Origin: Flammeovirga aprica JL-4
Lineage (GTDB): Bacteria; Bacteroidota; Bacteroidia; Cytophagales; Flammeovirgaceae
Assembly (NCBI RefSeq): GCF_012844305.1
Contig: NZ_JABANE010000005.1
Span: forward strand, 1 to 64,000
Reading direction: 5' to 3'
Length of the DNA: 64,000 nt
Shown in pieces: positions 53,289-62,444 of this stretch. The position numbers were made by a program, and so were the translations under genes. Position 1 is the first letter of the stretch, and every line of letters starts with the position of its first letter. Below the pieces are notes generated by a model. The model searched no databases. It had not been told where the DNA came from and saw only the letters and a list, made by a program, of their open reading frames with translations.

Positions 53289-56200
53289 ATGTATAAAATT
53301 AAACTGCTTGTGTTCGTAATTTTTATAATAACGAACCTGACTTCTTACGCTCAAAATCGTATCCATGGTCAAGTGCTTGATGCAAAAGATCAAGCTAGTC
53401 TTCCTGGTGTGAATATTTCAATAAAAGGAACTTCTAATGGTGTGATTACTGATATGGACGGGAAGTTTTCATTGGATGTAGAAATAAGTCAAGTGTTGGT
53501 TTTCACATTTGTGGGGTATCAGCAAAAAGAACTTGAGGTGGTCAGCTTAGAAAATTTGACTGTAGTATTGGAGGAAGAGGTGGAGGAACTCAAAGAAGTG
53601 GTCGTGACGGCTCTTGGAATTTCCAAAGAAAAACAAGCTTTAGGTTATGCGGTTTCTGAAGTGAGTAGTGAAGATCTTACTCAGGTAAATACAGGCTCTA
53701 TTGCCAACAGTTTAGGTGGGAGAGTAACAGGTGTGCAAATTTCGGGAAATAGACCAGGGCAAGCTTCTTCCATTTCTATTCGTGGTAATGCGTCATTAAA
53801 AGGCAATAATTATCCACTGATTGTTATTGATGGAGTACCAATGGATGGAAGAACAAAAGGTGGTGTTGGAAAATGGGGTGGTACTGATAAAGGAGATGCT
53901 CTTTCTATGATTAACCCTGATGATATTGCAACGACAAGTGTATTGAAAGGTGCGGCTGCAACGGCATTATATGGATCTAGAGCTTCAAATGGAGTTTTGT
54001 TGATTACGACAAAAACAGGTAAAAAGAAAGATGGAATAGGAATAGATTTTAATTCATCGATGATCTGGAGTGTACCTAATAATATGCTTACTGCTCGTCA
54101 AAATACATATGGACAAGGGGTGCAAGGGAGAGTTCCATCATCAGAAGCGGAAGCAATGGACACCGGTTTATTGAGTTGGGGAGAGAAGATAAATGGACAA
54201 AATTATGTAGGTTTTGATGGAAATACATATCAATATAATGATCAATGGGACCCAATGTCTCTTTTCAGTATGGGACATGTTTTTAATAATAGTATTGCAA
54301 TTTCGGCCGGAAATGAAACCGTACAGACTAGAATTTCATATGCCAATCAACAAGTTCAAGATATTCAGCCTAACTCTACTATTCAAAGAAACTCTATCTC
54401 AGCCCGAATCAATACAGATCAGTCAAAACGATTATTTTTAGATACAAAGTTGACTTATATCCATCAAGATGCAAGCAGATCTTCTGGAGGTGAATCGACA
54501 TTTAATCCTAGTAATGCCTATCATAGAATGCCGGCTTCCCAATCCTCAGAAATTTTGAAAAAGAATAGAGCAAACCCGAGTTTTATCAATGATGTGTATA
54601 CACTGAACCCTTACTGGGTGATGGATAATTTAAATATCACTGACATTGAAAATAAAGTATTACTATCCGCAAATATTGGTTTTGAGTTATTCAAAGGGGT
54701 TAAAATTAATTACAGAAATGGCCTTGATTTCACTTCAGGAAGAGACTTGAGCATTACACCAGTAGGCACACCCTATATCAGTAATGGTGAAAGCAAGGAA
54801 AGTATGAAAGAACGATATGAGATGAACCATGATTTGTACTTAAGCTTAAATAAAGACTTAGGGAAGTTTAATGTGTCGGGCATCGTTGGTGCCAATATGA
54901 TGCAGTTTTCACAGAATAATGTGGGTATAGAGATGACGCAATTTTATTCTGATTGGTATCATGTAAGTAATGCAGGTTTAGTTTCAGGTACTCAGAACCA
55001 TTCCGAAAAAGAAATGAATTCGATATACGGATCTTTGGATTTTGGTTATGATAGGTGGTTGTATTTGACTGTGACAGGAAGAAATGATTGGACATCAACA
55101 TTACCTGCGGGAAATAATTCGTATTTCTATCCTTCTTTCAGTTCAAGCATTGTATTCTCTGAGAAAGTGAACTTGCCTGTATGGTTCACTTTGGCAAAAG
55201 TCAGAGGGTCATGGGCACAAGTAGGTTCAGATACCGATCCTTATAAATTGTATCAGACTTTCAGAACAGCCGGCAATGGTTTCAATAATAAAAATGGAAA
55301 TAGAATTTTACCAGCAGGGTATTCTGGAGCAATGAATAATGCAGATTTATTGCCAGAAATGACTTCTTCTATAGAGTTCGGAGCAGACTTAGGATTCTTT
55401 CATGATAGAATAAATTTCAATTTCACTTACTATGATCAAATCACAGAAAATCAGATCATCAATATGGATATCTCTGATGCTTCAGGTTTTACTAGCAGAA
55501 TGGTGAATGCTGGAAATATGAGTAATACAGGTTATGAGGTTTCATTAAATCTTGTTCCCGTTGTGAATAGAAATTTCCATTGGAATGTTGGAATCCATTA
55601 CACTCAAAATAGAAACAAAGTGAACAGCTTGATTGGAGATATGGAGAAAATTACCATCAGTGATTATGGTGATGTAAGAGTGGATGCGATTGTTGGTGAA
55701 GAATATGGGGTGATTATGGGTAGAGACTATTCAAGAAATGATAAAGGAGAAATAGTATATGATGAGAATGGAATCCCTAATTACACTTCGGAATTAGTAC
55801 AAATTGGAAGTATGAATCCTACTGCGATTTTAGGTTATTCTTCTAACTTCAACTACAAAAAACTGTCATTGAACATATTATTGGATCAGCAAATTGGGGG
55901 ACAGTTTTATTCTGGGACAAATGCTGCTATGTACCAATCGGGAACCCATATCAATACCTTAGAGGGAAGAGATCTATATTATACTCAAGGTATAGGTCCA
56001 AATCCTGAAATCTACTACAACAGAATTTCAGAAATCAATTCAGAGTTTATCCGAGATGCATCTTACATCAGAGTGAAAGAAATCAGTTTAGGTTATGGTT
56101 TTTCTAAATCGCTATTAGAAAAAATACACTTGTCTTCTGCAAGAATATCGGCAGTGGTCAGTAATCCATTTTTTATCTGGAAAGCAACTGAAAATATAGA

Positions 56201-56303
56201 TCCGACGGCCATTCTAAACGCATCAAGTACAGGTAGAGCCGTGGAAATGACAGCACTTCCCTCTGTAAGAAGCTATGGTTTTAATCTAAATGTCTCATTC
56301 TAA
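53289..56303 (+). CDS. SusC/RagA-family TonB-linked outer-membrane transporter
   Basis: This 1004-residue protein has a signal peptide (YKIKLLVFVIFIITNLTSYAQ), a carboxypeptidase-regulatory-like domain (about 25-100, GQVLDAKDQASLPGVNISIKG), the SusC signature VVVTALGISKEKQALGYAVS, a plug domain with YPLIVIDGVPMDGR and VLKGAAATALYGSRASNGV, and a 22-stranded barrel. It forms the outer-membrane channel of a SusCD importer and uses TonB energy. The substrate is not shown by neighbouring enzymes, since none are present. It is followed 15 bases later by susD. Length is normal. Confidence 0.96.
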   Translation: MYKIKLLVFVIFIITNLTSYAQNRIHGQVLDAKDQASLPGVNISIKGTSNGVITDMDGKFSLDVEISQVLVFTFVGYQQKELEVVSLENLTVVLEEEVEELKEVVVTALGISKEKQALGYAVSEVSSEDLTQVNTGSIANSLGGRVTGVQISGNRPGQASSISIRGNASLKGNNYPLIVIDGVPMDGRTKGGVGKWGGTDKGDALSMINPDDIATTSVLKGAAATALYGSRASNGVLLITTKTGKKKDGIGIDFNSSMIWSVPNNMLTARQNTYGQGVQGRVPSSEAEAMDTGLLSWGEKINGQNYVGFDGNTYQYNDQWDPMSLFSMGHVFNNSIAISAGNETVQTRISYANQQVQDIQPNSTIQRNSISARINTDQSKRLFLDTKLTYIHQDASRSSGGESTFNPSNAYHRMPASQSSEILKKNRANPSFINDVYTLNPYWVMDNLNITDIENKVLLSANIGFELFKGVKINYRNGLDFTSGRDLSITPVGTPYISNGESKESMKERYEMNHDLYLSLNKDLGKFNVSGIVGANMMQFSQNNVGIEMTQFYSDWYHVSNAGLVSGTQNHSEKEMNSIYGSLDFGYDRWLYLTVTGRNDWTSTLPAGNNSYFYPSFSSSIVFSEKVNLPVWFTLAKVRGSWAQVGSDTDPYKLYQTFRTAGNGFNNKNGNRILPAGYSGAMNNADLLPEMTSSIEFGADLGFFHDRINFNFTYYDQITENQIINMDISDASGFTSRMVNAGNMSNTGYEVSLNLVPVVNRNFHWNVGIHYTQNRNKVNSLIGDMEKITISDYGDVRVDAIVGEEYGVIMGRDYSRNDKGEIVYDENGIPNYTSELVQIGSMNPTAILGYSSNFNYKKLSLNILLDQQIGGQFYSGTNAAMYQSGTHINTLEGRDLYYTQGIGPNPEIYYNRISEINSEFIRDASYIRVKEISLGYGFSKSLLEKIHLSSARISAVVSNPFFIWKATENIDPTAILNASSTGRAVEMTALPSVRSYGFNLNVSF

Positions 56304-56317
56304 ATACTAAAACAATC

Positions 56318-57958
56318 ATGCAAATTATATATAAAACAGCCTTAGTTATCACACTTTGGTTTTCATTTTCCGCTTGTGTAAACACAGATATCAACGTTGA
56401 CCCTAATAAATCAACCAACATGACACATGATAACATTTTAGCGTACGCTATTTTGCATGGGGTGGGAGATGATTATGATGTTTGGAGAGGGAACCTGATT
56501 TATGCTGAGGAATTTGTACAGCATTTGTCTGCGACCTCAAAATCGTGGTCAGGAAATTATTATACTTATAATGAAGAGTATATGTCTGCCTTCTGGGAGA
56601 GAATTTTCAGAGAATGTACTAATAATTTGGAGATGATGGCCTATGAATTAAAAAATGAGAATGAAGAGAAGAATGCATTGAAATTGGCTGTGATAGAGGT
56701 GTTACAGGTTTGGAACTTTCATCGCTTATCTGATTTTTATGGACCAATTCCCTATTCTGAAGCGGGTAAAGGAGCAACGGAAGGGATTTTTGAACCAAGA
56801 TATGACCATGAACAAGACATTTATCTTGGAAATGAAACTCTAAATATAAAAGGGCTTTTAGAAAGGTTAGAAGATGCTCAGAAAGTATTGAGCAATCCAC
56901 CTTCCCAAGCTGAGGCTTTTATTGATGGTGATTTATTCTTTAGTGGGGATATCGATAAGTGGAATTTATTTTGTAATTCTTTAATGTTGAGGCTAGCATT
57001 AAGAGTATCTGATAAGGCGCCAGAGGTTGCACGAAAATATGCTCAAAAAGCGTATGATAATGGCGTTCTGCAATCTAATGCTGATAATATTTTCTTAAAT
57101 CATTTCAGTGATAATAGCCGTTATATGAATCCCACTTCCAGAGTGTTTTTTAATTATGGTGGAGTAGGAGGTCATCTATTCCGATACTCAGATACTTTTA
57201 TTGATGTGTTGAGAAACTACTCTGATCAGGTAGATCCCAGATTAGGTTTTCTAGCAGGTGTTTATAATTCAGATGAAAAGTATTTTTCAAATAGTGAAGA
57301 TTATAAAGGGTTGCCGAATGGTTTAGAAGTAAGTGAAATGACAGACCTTGCAAATGAGAATCAGTTTGATAGTCAGTTTGAAAATGGGATAGGTGTTTAT
57401 GGATTTGCTCAGCCGCATCGTAAAAATTTAGTTCACTTAAATGCTCCAACTGTTGTTCTGCATTACGCTGAAGTTCAGTTTTTATTAGCAGAGGCTCAAT
57501 TAAAGGGGTTAGTAAATGGGGCAGGAGATGCAAACACTTTATATAGAAGTGGGATTAAAGCAGGAATGGAATTAATGGAGATGTATAATGCTGAACAAGC
57601 ATTAAAAGCAGATCAAGTAGATGATTATTTAGCTTCTATTCCAACTTTAGGAAGTAATAAGGCAATGGGTTTAGAAGGGGCTTTAGATGAAATTCATACT
57701 CAAAAATGGGTTTCTTTATTACTTAATGGATATGAGTCTTATGCAGAATGGAGACGTACACATTATCCTTCTATTGTTACCAAAAAACAAATCAATCATC
57801 CAGATAACAGATCCAATGGGAAAATTCCAGGACGCGTATTATATCCTAGCCGTGAGCAAGGTGCCAACAGTAAAGGGTACAATTCTGGAGTTCAAGCTTT
57901 AGAAAATGGAAGTAATGATTTTATGAGTGATTTATGGTGGGCAAAAGATCACCACTAA
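56318..57958 (+). CDS. SusD/RagB-family surface lipoprotein (SusD-like_2 type)
   Basis: This 546-residue protein has a lipoprotein signal with Cys20 (VITLWFSFSACVNTDI) followed by NVDPNKSTNMT, the usual start of SusD-like nutrient-binding proteins. Helical TPR-like segments (LAVIEVLQVWNFHRLSDFYG, YAEVQFLLAEAQLKG) and the C-terminal WVSLLLNGYESYAEWRR fit the SusD-like_2 subfamily. It caps the SusC channel on the cell surface and binds the substrate. Genes for sugar or protein degradation are missing nearby, so the nutrient is unknown. A terminator ends the pair. Confidence 0.94.
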   Translation: MQIIYKTALVITLWFSFSACVNTDINVDPNKSTNMTHDNILAYAILHGVGDDYDVWRGNLIYAEEFVQHLSATSKSWSGNYYTYNEEYMSAFWERIFRECTNNLEMMAYELKNENEEKNALKLAVIEVLQVWNFHRLSDFYGPIPYSEAGKGATEGIFEPRYDHEQDIYLGNETLNIKGLLERLEDAQKVLSNPPSQAEAFIDGDLFFSGDIDKWNLFCNSLMLRLALRVSDKAPEVARKYAQKAYDNGVLQSNADNIFLNHFSDNSRYMNPTSRVFFNYGGVGGHLFRYSDTFIDVLRNYSDQVDPRLGFLAGVYNSDEKYFSNSEDYKGLPNGLEVSEMTDLANENQFDSQFENGIGVYGFAQPHRKNLVHLNAPTVVLHYAEVQFLLAEAQLKGLVNGAGDANTLYRSGIKAGMELMEMYNAEQALKADQVDDYLASIPTLGSNKAMGLEGALDEIHTQKWVSLLLNGYESYAEWRRTHYPSIVTKKQINHPDNRSNGKIPGRVLYPSREQGANSKGYNSGVQALENGSNDFMSDLWWAKDHH

Positions 57959-57968
57959 TAGGATATAA

Positions 57969-58012
57969 AAAAAACAGGTTAAGTCATAATGAAACGACTT
58001 AGCCTGTTTTTT
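57969..58012. terminator. bidirectional rho-independent terminator
   Basis: A long stem AAAAAACAGGTTAAGTC / GACTTAGCCTGTTTTTT (57969-57985 with 57996-58012, one G-T pair) has A/T-runs at both ends. It ends both susD and gdhA. Confidence 0.92.
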
Positions 58013-58030
58013 ATTTATAAACGGAGTAAA

Positions 58031-59374
58031 TTAGATCACACCATATGCCAATAAAGCATCAGCAACTTTCACAAAGCCACCAATATTTGCTCCTTTCACA
58101 TAGTCAACCCATCCGTCTTCTTGACCATATTTCATACATTTAGCGTGGATTTTCTTCATGATACCTTGAAGTTTTTCATCAACTTCTTCGAAGCTCCACT
58201 GTAAACGCATTGAGTTTTGCGTCATTTCAAGACCTGAGATTGCTACACCACCTGCGTTGGCTGCTTTACCAGGACCGTACATGATTTTATTTTTCTCAAA
58301 TACTTTTACGGCTTTATTTGTAGAAGGCATGTTGGCACCTTCACAAACAAGAATACATCCATTAGTAATTAGAGTTTCAGCATCTTTTTCATCCAACTCG
58401 TTTTGAGTTGCAGAAGGGAATGCTAAATCAGTTTTGATGCCCCAAGGTCTCTGACCTTCAGTATAAGTAGCACCAGGGTCTTTCTTCACGTACTCACCTA
58501 AAGAAACACGGTCTACGTTTTTCAACTGTTGGATGTGAGTCAATTTCTCAGCATCAATGCCATCGGGATCATGTAAGAAACCGCCACGGTCTGATACGGT
58601 AAGAACAGTTGCACCTAGCTGAATTAATTTTTCAACAGTGTATTGTGCTACGTTACCTGATCCAGATACAACCGTTTTTTTACCATTGAAATCATCATTT
58701 CTAACGGCAAGCATTTCTTTTGCAAAATAAACTGAACCATAACCTGTTGCTTCAGTTCTAGCATTTGATCCGCCAAATGCTAAGTTTTTACCTGTAAGAA
58801 CACCTGTATATTCGTTGGCAATACGACGGTATTGACCAAACATAAAACTTACTTCTCTACCGCCAACACCAATATCGCCGGCAGGAACGTCAGTATCCTT
58901 ACCAATATATCTGTAAAGTTCCGTCATGAATGCATGACAGAATCTCATGATTTCTGCTTCTGATTTTCCTTTAGGGTTAAAGTCAGAACCACCTTTAGCA
59001 CCACCCATTGGAAGCGTTGTTAAAGAGTTCTTCAATACTTGTTCAAAACCCAAGAATTTTAAAGTACCTAATGATACCGACTTGTCGAAACGAAGTCCCC
59101 CTTTGTAAGGACCAATAGCACCGTTGAATTGTACACGGTGGCCTCTATTTACACGAATGTTGCCTTCGTCATCCATCCACGTTACACGGAAACTGATTAC
59201 TCTATCTGGTTCTGTCATTCGTTCCAGAATCGAGGCGTCTAAGTATTTGGGGTTTTCGTTGATGAATGGAATTAATTTCTCTGCCACTTCCTCCACAGCT
59301 TGGTGGAATTCTGGTTGTCCAGGATTTCTTCTGATTAAACCCTGCATGAAGCTTTTTAACTCGAGCTTTTGCAT
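58031..59374 (-). CDS. gdhA: NADP-type glutamate dehydrogenase
   Basis: This 447-residue hexameric enzyme converts 2-oxoglutarate and ammonium to glutamate. The N-terminal domain has YKGGLRFDKSVSLGTLKFLG with the substrate-binding Lys, and PMGGAKGGSDFNPKGKSEAE with the catalytic Lys. The NAD(P) domain has the Rossmann motif VVSGSGNVAQYTVEKL. The length and C-terminal VDYVKGANIGGFVKVADAL are typical of the small NADP-preferring GdhA. It is single and joins nitrogen assimilation. Codon use suggests good expression. Confidence 0.96.
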   Translation of the reverse strand: MQKLELKSFMQGLIRRNPGQPEFHQAVEEVAEKLIPFINENPKYLDASILERMTEPDRVISFRVTWMDDEGNIRVNRGHRVQFNGAIGPYKGGLRFDKSVSLGTLKFLGFEQVLKNSLTTLPMGGAKGGSDFNPKGKSEAEIMRFCHAFMTELYRYIGKDTDVPAGDIGVGGREVSFMFGQYRRIANEYTGVLTGKNLAFGGSNARTEATGYGSVYFAKEMLAVRNDDFNGKKTVVSGSGNVAQYTVEKLIQLGATVLTVSDRGGFLHDPDGIDAEKLTHIQQLKNVDRVSLGEYVKKDPGATYTEGQRPWGIKTDLAFPSATQNELDEKDAETLITNGCILVCEGANMPSTNKAVKVFEKNKIMYGPGKAANAGGVAISGLEMTQNSMRLQWSFEEVDEKLQGIMKKIHAKCMKYGQEDGWVDYVKGANIGGFVKVADALLAYGVI

Positions 59375-59538
59375 TTAATTCTAGGTTAGTAATTAATATA
59401 AGTAATAAAATATGTGTTTATTGCCAGAGCAAAGTTTAAATCTTCTTTTGATAGAACTATTAATCATGAAGAGTCAATATATTTAGTAATTAACTCAGAT
59501 CTTGGATAATAAATTCCATTTCAAAAGAATGATTTCTA

Positions 59539-60768
59539 CTAACTCTTCTCAAGGTCCACCTTACATGATAATAAAGTGATGTCGTCAGCATACGCTTGAT
59601 GACCCTTGAAAGTATTAAGGAGTGCAATAAGATTCTTGTGCATTTTTTTCTGATCGAACTGAACATTTGCAGTTAAGAACTCTAATAACTTGTCATCTCC
59701 TAGCTCTTCATCTTCGTCGTTATAGGTTTCAGTAAAGCCATCTGTGAACCCGAAAACGAAGAACTTGCGCAAGTTATTAATTTCTCCAACTTCAATGAAA
59801 GGTAATTTTGTAAATGACCCCAAAATAGTTGTACCTTCTTCTAAACGAGAGAATTTGTTTTCATTATAGAGGAAAGGAGGGTTGTGTCCTGCATTGATGT
59901 AGTGGATGCATTGTGTATCGGTATCGTACACCATGAAGAAAGCAGTGATGAAATTCTCACCTTGAGCACTTTCTAAAATCTGAGTGTTGGCCTCATGAAC
60001 AATGCTCTCAATATCCATATTTCTTCTTGCCAAAGCACGTATTGTCCCTTGGAAGTTGGACATTAAAATAGCAGCTGGAACCCCTTTTCCTGATACATCG
60101 GCAATGGAGATTAAAAACTTCGTATCCGTCATCTGGATAAAGTCATAATAATCACCGCCGATAGAGTGGTGGGGCATGTAGCTTGCGTGAATCGAAACAG
60201 GAACATCATCGCCGTAAGGCAAGTTTCTAGGGAAAAGCATCGTCTGCACCTGAGAGGCGATTTTCAACTGCTTCTTTGTTTCTTTTTGCTTTTCTTCTTT
60301 TCTGGCTAGCTTTTTATTTTCGATTGCTACCAATATAATATTGCTCAAAGCCTCTGTAAAGCCTGAGTCATGAAAGTCGATATGTTTTTCCGAGGCAACT
60401 CCAACCAAAGCATAAGCCAAAACATCGTTTTTGTGTTTGATTGGAATGATAGTATCAAAATTTTCAAACCCTTCAGGTTTAACCTTTACTTTTGAAGTTT
60501 TAGTGTAATCCTCAAAAAGTTTGGGGAAACGCTCTGTTAAATCATGATCATGGTTGCCATAATTAACATAACGTACATGTTCTTGCAAATCTTCATCAAA
60601 AACAAAAAGAAGAAGATTTGAAATACTAGGGTTTGATGAAAGTGTTAGTTTATAGATAGTATAAAGGTCTTCTTCCGATTTATTAGCATTGATTGCACTT
60701 ATCGTCTCAAAAAGAGATTCCAACTGCATTTCTTTTAGCATTAATCGTTTATCAATAAGATTCGCCAT
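59539..60768 (-). CDS. GAF-domain PP2C-type phosphatase (RsbU/SpoIIE family)
   Basis: This 409-residue cytoplasmic protein has an N-terminal GAF-like domain (about 15-160) and a C-terminal SpoIIE-type phosphatase domain (about 190-405). Metal-binding Asp residues are visible in SIGGDYYDF, ISIADVSGKGVPAAILMSNF and FTDGFTETYND, together with NAGHNPPFLY. Such enzymes dephosphorylate anti-sigma-factor antagonists or similar partners in stress and signalling switches. No anti-sigma or antagonist gene lies nearby. It is 22 bases downstream of the permease gene and probably co-transcribed with it. Catalytic residues look complete. Confidence 0.9.
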   Translation of the reverse strand: MANLIDKRLMLKEMQLESLFETISAINANKSEEDLYTIYKLTLSSNPSISNLLLFVFDEDLQEHVRYVNYGNHDHDLTERFPKLFEDYTKTSKVKVKPEGFENFDTIIPIKHKNDVLAYALVGVASEKHIDFHDSGFTEALSNIILVAIENKKLARKEEKQKETKKQLKIASQVQTMLFPRNLPYGDDVPVSIHASYMPHHSIGGDYYDFIQMTDTKFLISIADVSGKGVPAAILMSNFQGTIRALARRNMDIESIVHEANTQILESAQGENFITAFFMVYDTDTQCIHYINAGHNPPFLYNENKFSRLEEGTTILGSFTKLPFIEVGEINNLRKFFVFGFTDGFTETYNDEDEELGDDKLLEFLTANVQFDQKKMHKNLIALLNTFKGHQAYADDITLLSCKVDLEKS

Positions 60769-60791
60769 AGATATATGAATACAATAATATT

Positions 60792-62063
60792 TTATTTAGA
60801 ATTAGTATGTGGGTCAAAGGCATCTCTAAGCCCGTTCCCAATTAAATTAAAGGCCAAAACAGTAAGGCTAATAGCAAGACAAGGGAAAATGATCAGATGC
60901 CAATGTCCACTAGGTGTTAATTCTGTTAAACCTTCTTTAATCATCGTTCCCCATGACGGCATTGACGGTGGTCCGCCCAGACCAAGGAAACTTAAACCTG
61001 CTTCAATAAGTATTGCTGAGGCAAAATTGGAAGCACAAATTACTGCAAGAGGGCTCAATACGTTTGGCAAAATGTGATGCCAGATAATACGGGTATTCGA
61101 ATAACCTAAAGCTCTTGCCGCTTCAACATAGTCTTGTTGTTTGATGGATAAAATTTGTCCTCTGATCACACGTGCAACTTCTACCCACATTGTAAGGCCG
61201 ACTGCTACGAACGTGACCCAAACGCCTTCACTCTGCAACGCTAAACGGACTGCCACTACCAGCATAATGGCAGGAATAGACCAAGTAATGGTCATTAGCC
61301 ATAAAGCAATTTTATCTATATATCCACCAAAATAACCACTCATGGCACCAATGGAAATACCAATAGTCAATGAGATGATCAGTGAAATAAAACCAATGGT
61401 CAATGATACTCTTGTGCCGAAAATCAATCGGCTTAATACATCACGACCAATTTTATCTGTACCTAGAATAAAGGTTTTCTTTTCCACATGCTTGCTCTGA
61501 AACTCTTTAATAAGGTCGTTTCTGTAGGCTTTCTTTACATTTTGTCTCTCATCAAGGTAGATTGTAGAATCACCTCTAGTAAGATAGTTGTGTGGCAGGT
61601 TTTTACCGAGAATTTCTGAAGGAGAAGAGTAAATAGATTTTACAACTTCTACCAAAGGCAGTCCCATTTCCAACCTTTTTGTAGTGTGCAGTGATTTTTT
61701 TTCTAAACCAGGGTACACCACAAAAAATACCGAGTCACCTATGATTTTTGGAGTGCCGACAATCGGAATTTCAAAGAATTTATTTTCCTCTCCATTCAGT
61801 AAAATATCAATCACCGAAGGCGTATGTACTACAATGTCTTTTTTCTTTTTCAGTACATCTACCGAAAACATTGGTGGCTTTTTAGCGGTTTCTAAAAGGC
61901 CATCATTGGCAAAGTGCGTACCATCAGGCATGATCAAATAGCCTGCAATAGCCATGCATGCCAATATGAAAATATAGACAATAGAAACCATGGCAGGAGT
62001 ATTCCTCTTTAGTCTCTTCTTGACAAAGTGAGATGGTGGTTTATGTACTTCGTACGCTGTCAT
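60792..62063 (-). CDS. DppC/OppC-like ABC peptide-transport permease
   Basis: This 423-residue inner-membrane permease has the OppC N-terminal helix (IVYIFILACMAIAGYLIM), then an unusually long periplasmic insert (about 45-200) and five further helices. The binding-protein-dependent transport motif EAARALGYSNTRIIWHHILP (EAA loop), which contacts the ATPase, is intact. OppC proteins in proteobacteria are about 300 residues; the extra length is the insert. No dppB, ATPase or binding-protein gene adjoins it. The next gene downstream is the RsbU-like phosphatase. Confidence 0.9.
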   Translation of the reverse strand: MTAYEVHKPPSHFVKKRLKRNTPAMVSIVYIFILACMAIAGYLIMPDGTHFANDGLLETAKKPPMFSVDVLKKKKDIVVHTPSVIDILLNGEENKFFEIPIVGTPKIIGDSVFFVVYPGLEKKSLHTTKRLEMGLPLVEVVKSIYSSPSEILGKNLPHNYLTRGDSTIYLDERQNVKKAYRNDLIKEFQSKHVEKKTFILGTDKIGRDVLSRLIFGTRVSLTIGFISLIISLTIGISIGAMSGYFGGYIDKIALWLMTITWSIPAIMLVVAVRLALQSEGVWVTFVAVGLTMWVEVARVIRGQILSIKQQDYVEAARALGYSNTRIIWHHILPNVLSPLAVICASNFASAILIEAGLSFLGLGGPPSMPSWGTMIKEGLTELTPSGHWHLIIFPCLAISLTVLAFNLIGNGLRDAFDPHTNSK

Positions 62064-62096
62064 TTATGCTATGTAAAAGAATAAAAGTTAGTGTCT

Positions 62097-62351
62097 TTAT
62101 TGAGAATTATGAGCCAACAAGCCTTTCTTTGAGGCAAGATAATACAATGATGAGTATAAATTCTCATAATCCGAAAGTTCAATTTCAATTTCTTCCGAAG
62201 GAGAGGAAAAAGAACGTACCCACCCTTTTTCAATCAAATGCTTTAATTCAATTTTTAAAGTACTTTCTTGGAGAGAAGTTTCTGAGAGTAAGTCTTTGAA
62301 ACTCACTACAAAATAGAGCTCGTCAAGAATGTTGTATTCTATATCAGTCAT
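62097..62351 (-). CDS. small hypothetical protein, possibly winged-helix
   Basis: This 84-residue acidic protein is not one I recognise. It has three predicted helices and a short strand pair (YNILDELYFVVSFKDLLSE, STLKIELKHLIEKGWVRSF, EEIEIELSDYENLYSSLYY), which looks like a small winged-helix unit that might sense or bind a partner. Its stop is 33 bases before the permease ATG, and the three genes on this strand (this one, the permease, the phosphatase) probably form an operon. Confidence 0.6.
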   Translation of the reverse strand: MTDIEYNILDELYFVVSFKDLLSETSLQESTLKIELKHLIEKGWVRSFSSPSEEIEIELSDYENLYSSLYYLASKKGLLAHNSQ

Positions 62352-62444
62352 AAAAAAAAATCTTATTTCAAAAATAACAAATTTGAAAGATTAAGCGCAG
62401 GTTTGTAAAATATTTTTCGTCAAAAGCACGTTTTCTAAGCTATT

